From positions 1 through 9,347 of the forward strand of contig DAOWBJ010000040.1 of the NCBI GenBank assembly GCA_030634125.1: DNA of 9,347 bases. Reading direction: 5' to 3'. The notes under the pieces are model-generated. The model saw only the letters and a program-made list of their open reading frames with translations. It ran no database searches and was not told the origin of the DNA. Positions 1-4,946 of this stretch are shown piece after piece. Each line of letters begins with the position of its first letter. Position 1 is the first letter of the stretch. The DNA is from Victivallales bacterium. GTDB taxonomy: Bacteria; Verrucomicrobiota; Lentisphaeria; Victivallales; Victivallaceae. Made by a program: the position numbers and the translations under genes.

Positions 1-884
1 AAGGCTTCAATGTCTACAGCAATGAAGAAATGTCCCAGTCGATACGGGCATCTTTCTCCGTCCGCGTTATAACCGAGCAAGCCTTTCATAAAAGCCCCCT
101 GCTGTAACGCCGCTGACAAAATCTCGACTACTGTCGCGTAGCCGTAACCTTTAAAACCGGCACCATCTTCACCGATTCCGCCCAGCGGAGTCAATGCCGC
201 TGTGCCTTTTACCAAATCTTCAAGAATCTGATGTGTGTCGGTGCGGGTCTTTCCATCACTCCCGATTACCCAGCCGGGAGGCAAATCTTTACCCGCGCGG
301 TCATAGACTTCAAGCTTGCCGCGCTGCGAGACGCTCGTCGCGCAGTCGAGGAAAAATGGAAATTCTTCATCTGAAGGCATTCCGAAAGTCAAAGGATTTG
401 TCCCGAGCATATTTTCAACCCCGAAAGTCGGCGCGATCGAAGGCCGGGCGTTCGTTCCGGTAATACCGATCATATCGTTTTCGATTGCCATCAAAGGATA
501 ATAACCGGCAATACCGTAATGAGTGGAATTACGCACAGCAACCATGCCCATTCCGTATTTTTTAGCTTTATCAATAGCCATCTGCATGGCGCGTTTAGAA
601 ATAACATGCCCCATGCCGTCGTGTCCATCAATTACGGCGGTAGTGGGACCTTCGCGGACAATCTCAAAATCCGTTACCGCGTTCTGGATACCCAGCTTGA
701 TGCGGTCATAATAAATAGGTTTCAGCCGTCCGATTCCATGCGAATCAATACCGCGTTTATCAGCCGAAATCAAAACATCCGCGCAAACCGCGGCATCTTC
801 TTCCGGCACGCCGATACCAATAAAAACATCACGCATAAAAGCTTCCATCTTTTCAAACGGCACCCAATAATTATCTTTAGACAT
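1..884 (-). CDS. Ldh2-family malate/L-lactate dehydrogenase-type oxidoreductase, 3' end cut by window
   Basis: Reading the - strand from the ATG at 884 gives 294 codons with no stop before the window edge; the family is usually about 330-360 residues, so some 40-60 are missing. The protein begins MSKDNYWVPFEKMEAF. Family hallmarks are RGIDSHG (His49), the conserved NSTHYG segment (His122), GTNP (161-164), LDCATS (179-184) and the C-terminal FFIAVDIEAF. These mark the NAD(P)-dependent malate/L-lactate/ureidoglycolate/sulfolactate dehydrogenase family, soluble enzymes that oxidise 2-hydroxy acids without a classical Rossmann fold. The substrate cannot be told from this sequence. A ribosome binding site, AGAGG, lies 9 nt before the ATG. 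A 7-bp tandem array sits just upstream of it, and a promoter lies further up at 1047-1074. The gene follows the racemase-like gene on the same strand but probably has its own promoter. Family assignment is firm; specific activity is not. Confidence 0.9.
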   Translation of the reverse strand, partial: MSKDNYWVPFEKMEAFMRDVFIGIGVPEEDAAVCADVLISADKRGIDSHGIGRLKPIYYDRIKLGIQNAVTDFEIVREGPTTAVIDGHDGMGHVISKRAMQMAIDKAKKYGMGMVAVRNSTHYGIAGYYPLMAIENDMIGITGTNARPSIAPTFGVENMLGTNPLTFGMPSDEEFPFFLDCATSVSQRGKLEVYDRAGKDLPPGWVIGSDGKTRTDTHQILEDLVKGTAALTPLGGIGEDGAGFKGYGYATVVEILSAALQQGAFMKGLLGYNADGERCPYRLGHFFIAVDIEA

Positions 885-902
885 CTTAAAAAACCTCTTT
901 TT

Positions 903-965
903 CAGTTATCAGTTATCAGTTATCAGTTATCAGTTATCAGTTATCAGTTATCAGTTATCTGTTAT
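903..965. repeat. Heptanucleotide tandem repeat (CAGTTAT)x8 plus one variant unit
   Basis: Eight perfect head-to-tail copies of CAGTTAT (903-958) are followed by one copy with a single change, CTGTTAT (959-965). The array lies in the leader of the - strand dehydrogenase gene, ending 18 nt before its start codon and directly next to its ribosome binding site. Seven-base tandem arrays of this kind resemble the short tandemly repeated repetitive (STRR) sequences known from cyanobacteria. They can change copy number by slippage. An isolated 12-nt match to the same register, ATCAGTTATCAG, occurs at 2173-2184. Confidence 0.97.
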
Positions 966-1015
966 CTGTAAAAGCTTTTTCCTGAAACTTAACCCTTAAA
1001 TATTAAAACTCTTTT

Positions 1016-1029
1016 ATTTTGTTTACAAT
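1016..1029. promoter_or_regulatory. Operator-like site in the dehydrogenase leader
   Basis: The + strand reads ATTTTGTTTACAAT. It matches the perfect palindrome ATTGTATTTACAAT in front of the racemase-like gene at 12 of 14 positions. It would lie just downstream of the transcription start expected from the promoter at 1047-1074, a typical repressor position. Both sites are AT-rich, so chance similarity is possible, and no regulator is visible in the window. Confidence 0.3.
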
Positions 1030-1046
1030 AAAGTTTACTAAAGATA

Positions 1047-1074
1047 AACATAACATGAGAAAGATATTTGTCAA
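1047..1074 (-). promoter_or_regulatory. Candidate sigma-70-type promoter for the dehydrogenase gene
   Basis: On the - strand a perfect -35 box TTGACA (1074-1069) is followed after 16 nt by TATGTT (1052-1047), which matches the -10 consensus at four of six positions. The -35 box overlaps the stop codon of the upstream racemase-like gene. Transcription would start near 1040, giving a leader of about 155 nt that carries the operator-like site and the heptamer array. This is seen by consensus only. Confidence 0.5.
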
Positions 1075-1967
1075 GGCATTTGTGTAGAAAAAAGTTCAGG
1101 AAGATGAATATCATCATGTAACGCCTTGACTGTTGCAGGTGAAATATCTTGTATAAAAGGAATGATGGTGTTTTTCATTTGATCAGATTGCTTAATTTGA
1201 CTTACAACTTTTATGCTCAAATCGGTGGAATCAAAACGCCCTGACTCATGTTTACTCAAAACTAAATCAAGCAATGCGGAATTAGGATCAAGGATTTGAC
1301 CGCTGAAATTAGAGTATTGGCGCGCGGCACGCCCAAAAACTTCCCGCGCATAGCCAAAATGCGTGCAAAATAATGAAACAGCAAAACTTTTTCCTGCAAG
1401 TTGACTCACCGCACTATCCATAAAATCATTGATACTGTCATCTATTTTCGTTTTGTCTCCATAAGCTATTGCCCGGGGCAGACCGCTGCATTCCTGATAA
1501 AACAGGCGTTCTGGAGAAAATCCGGCGTCAATGAGAATTTGTTTGTGAATTCCGGTGCTGACCGTAGCCGGAGTAGCGAACATTAACATATTGAGCTCTG
1601 TGTCCTCGCTGAATAATTCGCTGACACATTGTGTCCCCGACTCGATAATGCCGATTACCGGGATTAGCGCGTTTTCCGCGAATTGGGTATCCTTATATAT
1701 AGCAGATAGACTGTTGCAGGCAATTATAATTAGATCAGGAGAAAATTTTTCGCTTATAGCAAACAAGGCGCATGAAAAATTTTTGCTGCGTTGTTCATTT
1801 GTTTCCAGAGCCTGATAGCCCTGCTCCGCCGAAGGACAGCAATTAAAAAATATCAGCTCAACTTCCTGAAAACAAGCTTCAGCTTTCAAGCGTTCCGCCA
1901 GCCCGGCACTAAAGCCCAAACCGCCCAGCCCCGAATCTGTAATGATTATTCGTATTTTATCTTTCAT
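1071..1967 (-). CDS. Asp/Glu racemase superfamily protein, MurI-like but divergent
   Basis: The 298-residue soluble protein has both catalytic cysteine motifs of the cofactor-independent glutamate/aspartate racemases: IIACNS with Cys84 and FCTHF with Cys201. It also has an N-terminal TDSGLGGL (residues 10-17, normally D-S-G-x-G-G-L), FATPATVS (130-137) and CSGLP (160-164). Glutamate racemase makes D-glutamate for peptidoglycan. However, the usual Y-x-G-D...P-Y-G segment between the first and second motifs is replaced by a Cys-containing FFNCCPSAEQGY (40-51). The substrate is therefore uncertain, and I do not call it murI. There is no clear ribosome binding site. The start at 1967 is the first in-frame ATG and puts the DSG motif at the usual distance from the N-terminus. 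It diverges from rpsP; the dehydrogenase gene follows 186 bp downstream on the same strand. Confidence 0.82.
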   Translation of the reverse strand: MKDKIRIIITDSGLGGLGFSAGLAERLKAEACFQEVELIFFNCCPSAEQGYQALETNEQRSKNFSCALFAISEKFSPDLIIIACNSLSAIYKDTQFAENALIPVIGIIESGTQCVSELFSEDTELNMLMFATPATVSTGIHKQILIDAGFSPERLFYQECSGLPRAIAYGDKTKIDDSINDFMDSAVSQLAGKSFAVSLFCTHFGYAREVFGRAARQYSNFSGQILDPNSALLDLVLSKHESGRFDSTDLSIKVVSQIKQSDQMKNTIIPFIQDISPATVKALHDDIHLPELFSTQMP

Positions 1968-1979
1968 TGTATTTACAAT
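1966..1979. promoter_or_regulatory. 14-bp perfect palindrome over the racemase start codon and -10 box
   Basis: ATTGTA-TT-TACAAT is perfectly symmetric. It covers the first two bases of the racemase-like start codon and part of its candidate -10 box. A bound regulator here would block both transcription and translation. The related site at 1016-1029 hints that one regulator could serve both - strand genes. This is inference from sequence symmetry only. Confidence 0.35.
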
Positions 1980-2004
1980 ATAAACGCCCCTTTCCCTATG
2001 TCTA
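1977..2004 (-). promoter_or_regulatory. Candidate promoter for the racemase-like gene, close to the start codon
   Basis: On the - strand TAGACA (2004-1999, five of six to TTGACA) and TATATT (1982-1977, five of six to TATAAT) are separated by 16 nt. Only 9 nt separate the -10 box from the ATG, so the transcript would be leaderless or nearly so. That would fit the absence of a ribosome binding site. Confidence 0.4.
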
Positions 2005-2079
2005 ACCCTGATGTAAGCTTATTTTGCTTATTTTTTCATATGTCAGGTCAAAAAAAAACAGATTTTTTCCCCTAAAAAC

Positions 2080-2107
2080 TTGCAGGCTTTGAAAGTCAAG
2101 TTATATT
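2080..2107 (+). promoter_or_regulatory. Candidate promoter of the rpsP operon
   Basis: TTGCAG (2080-2085) and TATATT (2102-2107) are separated by 16 nt. This would give a leader of about 175 nt before rpsP. It is the best consensus match in the region, but other AT-rich candidates exist. Confidence 0.35.
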
Positions 2108-2291
2108 AAATGCTTTATTGTACTGGTAATAGTAGTGCGATGAGGTTGTTTAAAGAATTAGAATTGAGATAAATCAGTTATCAGGGATATTGAAAATAAC
2201 GGCTGCCCCTGAGGTTGTTTTGGCTCAAATGTAAAATAAATAATAATGAAATTTGCAAAAAGCAAAGCTCAAAAAAGAGGTATTTAAAACT

Positions 2292-2696
2292 ATGGCAGTT
2301 GTACTAAGGCTTAAAAGAACCGGCGCCAAAAACAACAGTTGCTTTCGTATCGTAGCGATGGATAGAAAATCAGCGAGAAACGGAAGGGCTATCGAAGAAT
2401 TGGGATTTTATGACCCGCGTCATAAAGATGAAAAATGTAATCTTGAAAGAGCTGAGTACTGGCTCTCTGTTGGAGCTCAACCCAGTGATACAGTTAAAGC
2501 AATTGTTAAACGCGCGAAAGACGGTGTTAAACTTTCTGATAAAGTTAAACCCGGGAAACCATCAAAAAAAGCAGTAGCTAAATTAGAAGCTGCAGAAGCC
2601 GCCAAGGCAGAAGCTAAAAAAGCAGCAAAAGAAGCTCCTGTAGTTGAAGAAGCTCCGGTGGCTGAAAAAGCGAAAGCTGAAGAAGCGGCTAAATAA
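2292..2696 (+). CDS. rpsP: Small ribosomal subunit protein bS16, with C-terminal tail
   Basis: The protein begins MAVVLRLKRTGAK, the bS16 N-terminus, and contains SARNGRAIEELGFYDP (27-42) and the WLSVGAQPSDTV segment (57-68). bS16 binds 16S rRNA early in 30S assembly. Residues 1 to about 85 cover the whole family domain (82 residues in E. coli). Residues 86-134 are an extra tail made almost only of Ala, Lys, Glu, Pro and Val, probably disordered or helical. The start at 2292 is chosen because it matches the family N-terminus and has GAGGT at 2277-2281; in-frame codons back to 2253 would add residues unlike any bS16. It is the first gene of the rpsP-khpA-trmD-rplS-rnhB operon. Confidence 0.97.
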   Translation: MAVVLRLKRTGAKNNSCFRIVAMDRKSARNGRAIEELGFYDPRHKDEKCNLERAEYWLSVGAQPSDTVKAIVKRAKDGVKLSDKVKPGKPSKKAVAKLEAAEAAKAEAKKAAKEAPVVEEAPVAEKAKAEEAAK

Positions 2697-2742
2697 ACAA
2701 CGGCAGGCTACTGATTTAATTTAATTTTAAGGACTTAATAAT

Positions 2743-3060
2743 ATGTTAAAGTCATTTCTGAATCTGTTTTCAGGAGGCGGTTCCACTACCTCTAAAAGCA
2801 GTTTGCCCGCCGAAGGCGGAATGAAGGATCTCGAAAACTTTGTTGATTATATCGTCCGTTCACTTGTAGATGAACCGGACGCGGTAAGAGTAATTTCCGA
2901 GATAGGTAAAGAATCAAACATTATAAAAATCGACTGTAAGAAAGAAGATATCGGTAAAATTATCGGTAAACGCGGAAAAACAATCATGGCAATCCGCTCA
3001 TTAGTCAGCGGTGCCGCCGGTCGTTTAAAAAAGCGCGTTACAGTTGAAGTTGTTGATTAA
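2743..3060 (+). CDS. khpA: KhpA-type KH-domain RNA-binding protein
   Basis: The protein has 105 residues. Residues 27-105 match the small single-KH protein KhpA (YlqC family, about 76-80 residues): an N-terminal helix with NFVDYIVRSLVDEPDAV, then the RNA-binding GxxG loop in IIGKRGK (74-79 region, G75-G78) and a final helix and strand. KhpA binds RNA, often with KhpB/Jag, and is linked to cell-wall growth and division in Firmicutes. The gene commonly lies between rpsP and trmD, as here. Residues 1-26 are an unusual Ser/Gly-rich extension. The start at 2743 has AAGGA 9 nt upstream. A second in-frame ATG at 2821 would give a protein of normal length, but its only ribosome-binding-like sequence (AAGG) lies 4 nt away. 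Confidence 0.92.
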   Translation: MLKSFLNLFSGGGSTTSKSSLPAEGGMKDLENFVDYIVRSLVDEPDAVRVISEIGKESNIIKIDCKKEDIGKIIGKRGKTIMAIRSLVSGAAGRLKKRVTVEVVD

Positions 3061-3062
3061 GA

Positions 3063-3737
3063 TTGCAAATTGATATTATAACTTTGTTTCCGGATATTTT
3101 TTTCGGACCATTAGCTGAAAGTATCATCGGACGAGCTGTAAAAAGCGGTCTGGTTAAGATAAATACGGTTAATTTGCGGGATTACACACATGATGAACGT
3201 GGAACCGTGGATGACAAACCGTACGGCGGTGGACCGGGAATGCTGCTCAAAGCTGAACCGCTTTTTGAAGCAATTGAAGATTTAAAAACGGAGAAGTCAT
3301 TAGTAATTCTGACTTCACCGCAGGGACAAAGTTTTGATCAGCAGACAGCAAGTGAGTTGAAGACTTATGAGCATTTGATTTTCGTCTGCGGACATTATGA
3401 GGGTGTGGATGAACGAGTTCGCGCGACGTTGATTGATAGAGAAATCTCAATAGGAGATTATATTTTAACCAGCGGCAATTTAGCCGCCATGGTTATGACT
3501 GATGCCATTGTAAGGCTTTTGCCCGGCGTGCTCGGTTGTGATGCTTCCAGCGAAGATGAATCTTTTTCGAAAGGTTTGCTGGAATATCCCCAGTACACCA
3601 GACCACCGGAATTCAGGGACATGAAAGTACCTGAAATTTTACTTTCCGGCAATCATGGAAAAATAGCCCGATGGCGTAAGGAACAAGCAGAAACAAGAAC
3701 TCGTGACCGCAGACCGGATTTGTGGGACAAAAAATAA
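3063..3737 (+). CDS. trmD: tRNA (guanine-N1-)-methyltransferase TrmD, TTG start
   Basis: TrmD transfers a methyl group from S-adenosylmethionine to G37 of tRNAs with G36G37, preventing +1 frameshifts. Visible motifs are IDIITLFPDIF (3-13), VDDKPYGGGPGM (49-60), TSPQG (84-88), CGHYEGVDERV (109-119), SIGDYIL (129-135) and GLLEYPQYTRP (171-181). This is a SPOUT trefoil-knot enzyme that acts as a dimer. Arg151 matches the catalytic Arg154 of E. coli; the residue matching catalytic Asp169 is Glu166. The usual SGGELPA of the knot reads TSGNLAA (136-142). At 224 residues the C-terminal domain is short (E. coli has 255). The TTG at 3063 is taken as start because the family N-terminus begins exactly there and no ATG precedes the ITLFP motif. 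It lies 2 nt after the khpA stop, which suggests coupled translation. Confidence 0.96.
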   Translation: MQIDIITLFPDIFFGPLAESIIGRAVKSGLVKINTVNLRDYTHDERGTVDDKPYGGGPGMLLKAEPLFEAIEDLKTEKSLVILTSPQGQSFDQQTASELKTYEHLIFVCGHYEGVDERVRATLIDREISIGDYILTSGNLAAMVMTDAIVRLLPGVLGCDASSEDESFSKGLLEYPQYTRPPEFRDMKVPEILLSGNHGKIARWRKEQAETRTRDRRPDLWDKK

Positions 3738-3767
3738 AAATTTTTAAATAAATGGAGACTATATAAA

Positions 3768-4115
3768 ATGAACATCATGGACACAATCAATAAGGAACAG
3801 TGTAAATCAGAAGTAACTGATTTCGCGGTAGGCGACACTGTCAAAGTCAGCGTAAAAATTATTGAAGGTACAACTGAACGTATTCAGGCTTTCACCGGCG
3901 TAGTTATCGCCCGTAAAGGCAGTGGAGTGCAGGAAGCTTTCACCATTCGCCGCGTTATTTCAGGCATGGGTGTTGAGCGTACTTTCCCAATTCACAGCCC
4001 CCGCGTAGCTTCTATTGAAGTAGTGCGCCACGGTAAAGTACGCCGTGCGAAATTGTTTTATCTCCGGGATAAAATTGGCAAAGCTGCTAAGGTCAAAGAA
4101 CGTCGCGTTAAATAA
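3768..4115 (+). CDS. rplS: Large ribosomal subunit protein bL19
   Basis: The protein is 115 residues, the same as E. coli bL19. It contains FAVGDTVKVSVKI, the RIQAFTGVVIARKGSG segment (38-53), FTIRRVISGMGVERTFPIHSP (58-78, the most conserved part of the family) and the basic end KVRRAKLFYLRDKIGKAAK. bL19 sits at the interface of the 30S and 50S subunits. GGAGA lies 9 nt before the ATG at 3768; an in-frame ATG three codons later is also possible but has a worse spacing. It follows trmD by 30 nt, the usual arrangement. Confidence 0.98.
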   Translation: MNIMDTINKEQCKSEVTDFAVGDTVKVSVKIIEGTTERIQAFTGVVIARKGSGVQEAFTIRRVISGMGVERTFPIHSPRVASIEVVRHGKVRRAKLFYLRDKIGKAAKVKERRVK

Positions 4116-4130
4116 AAGCGAATCATTGAT

Positions 4131-4784
4131 ATGCAATTTTTACTTGCAGACAGCAAACTCCTCACCCTGGAAAAAACAAAATGGGATGAGGAGTTTTCTT
4201 TTGTAGCTGGAATTGACGAAGTCGGACGCGGCCCGCTTGCGGGTCCGGTAGTCGCGGCGGCAGTAGTATTCCCGAAAGACGCGAAAATACCGGCGGTTGA
4301 TGATTCAAAAAAGCTGAATGAAAAACAGCGCCGTGAATTGAATGATGCCATCATACAGGTGGAAGGAATTCAGTATGCTATAGCTGAAGTTGATGAAGTA
4401 AAGATTGATGAAATAAATATTTTACAGGCGACGCATTTAGCAATGCGTTTAGCGGTCGAACAACTCGGCCGGGTTGATTTTTTATTAGTAGACGGTCGTC
4501 CCGTGCCGGGCTTGCCCTTCGCAAGTTTATCGGTCGTCAAGGGCGACAGCAAGTCCGCGAGTATCGCGGCCGCGAGTATCCTGGCAAAGGTTTACCGCGA
4601 CGATTTAATGTGCCGTTACGCGGAAATTTATCCGGGATACGGCTTTGAAGAACATAAAGGCTATGGAACAGCGAAACACCTTGCCGCCATGCAGGAACAT
4701 GGTATTTGCAAGATACATCGCCGTTCATTTGCCCCGGTGCGGGATATTATAAATCCACCGCCGGAACAATTAGAACTTTTTTAA
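4131..4784 (+). CDS. rnhB: Ribonuclease HII
   Basis: RNase HII cuts RNA in RNA-DNA hybrids, including single ribonucleotides left in DNA, and starts ribonucleotide excision repair. The 217-residue protein shows the four acidic catalytic residues Asp29, Glu30, Asp121 and Asp139 in GIDEVGRG (27-34), LLVDG (118-122) and VKGDSKS (136-142). The IAAASILAKVYRD helix (145-157) and the GYGFEEHKGYGT segment are also present. The GRG loop that senses the ribonucleotide junction is intact (32-34). The last five residues are QLELF, which resembles the bacterial sliding-clamp-binding consensus QL(S/D)LF, a plausible replisome tether. The start has no strong ribosome binding site; the gene lies 15 nt after rplS and may be translated by coupling. 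Confidence 0.97.
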   Translation: MQFLLADSKLLTLEKTKWDEEFSFVAGIDEVGRGPLAGPVVAAAVVFPKDAKIPAVDDSKKLNEKQRRELNDAIIQVEGIQYAIAEVDEVKIDEINILQATHLAMRLAVEQLGRVDFLLVDGRPVPGLPFASLSVVKGDSKSASIAAASILAKVYRDDLMCRYAEIYPGYGFEEHKGYGTAKHLAAMQEHGICKIHRRSFAPVRDIINPPPEQLELF

Positions 4785-4786
4785 AG

Positions 4787-4918
4787 ATTGAACATCGAAC
4801 ATCGAACGTCGAACATCGAATGGAAAAGATGAATAAAAATGAGAAAAAATATTAAAAATTGATTAATTATTAATTTATTCGATGTTGAACGTTGGACGTT
4901 CGATGTTCGATGTTCAAT
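4787..4918. repeat. Head-to-head heptamer arrays forming a long inverted repeat upstream of thrS
   Basis: The left arm has four copies of a 7-base unit (GAACATC, with one GAACGTC) at 4790-4817. The right arm has five reverse-complement units (GATGTTC and variants) at 4881-4915. The outer 24 nt of each arm, 4787-4810 and 4895-4918, are perfectly complementary; inside lies an AT-rich centre. The element starts 3 nt after the rnhB stop and ends 28 nt before the thrS ATG. The right arm is followed by five T residues, so the RNA hairpin could terminate or attenuate transcription. In the ThrRS leader it could also act as an RNA control element. Translated repeats of this type (reading like SNIEHRTSNIE) are familiar to me from genome annotations, but I cannot verify how widely they occur. 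Confidence 0.93.
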
Positions 4919-4946
4919 TTTTATATTAATAAACAGGATAATTATT

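Larger units (their letters stand above)
1968..2291. other. Divergent intergenic region between the racemase-like gene and rpsP
   Basis: This 324-bp AT-rich stretch holds no gene that I can support. It contains a candidate promoter for each direction and a nine-A run near 2050-2058. It also has an 11-bp direct repeat, TGAGGTTGTTT, at 2141-2151 and 2210-2220. A single 12-nt piece of the CAGTTAT repeat lies at 2173-2184. A weak stem pairs TCAGGG (2181-2186) with CCCTGA (2207-2212) in what would be the rpsP leader. Confidence 0.6.

Noticed and set aside
903..965. The tandem array as a CRISPR
   Set aside because: The unit is 7 bp with no spacers; it is a simple tandem repeat.
519..971. A + strand ORF of 150 codons ending in repeated SYQLSVI
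   Set aside because: It is antisense to the well-supported dehydrogenase gene and its end is just the translated heptamer array.
2140..2172. A 10-codon ORF (MRLFKELELR) in the rpsP leader
   Set aside because: It has no ribosome binding site and nothing that marks it as a real peptide.
2253..2291. A longer bS16 start
   Set aside because: The added residues have no family match, and the ribosome binding site at 2277-2281 serves the ATG at 2292.
3247..3844. Several - strand ORFs of about 60 codons opposite trmD and rplS
   Set aside because: They are shadows of well-supported genes, with no family features.
4787..4918. The inverted repeat as an insertion sequence
   Set aside because: There is no transposase ORF and no clear target duplication; the arms are made of short tandem units.
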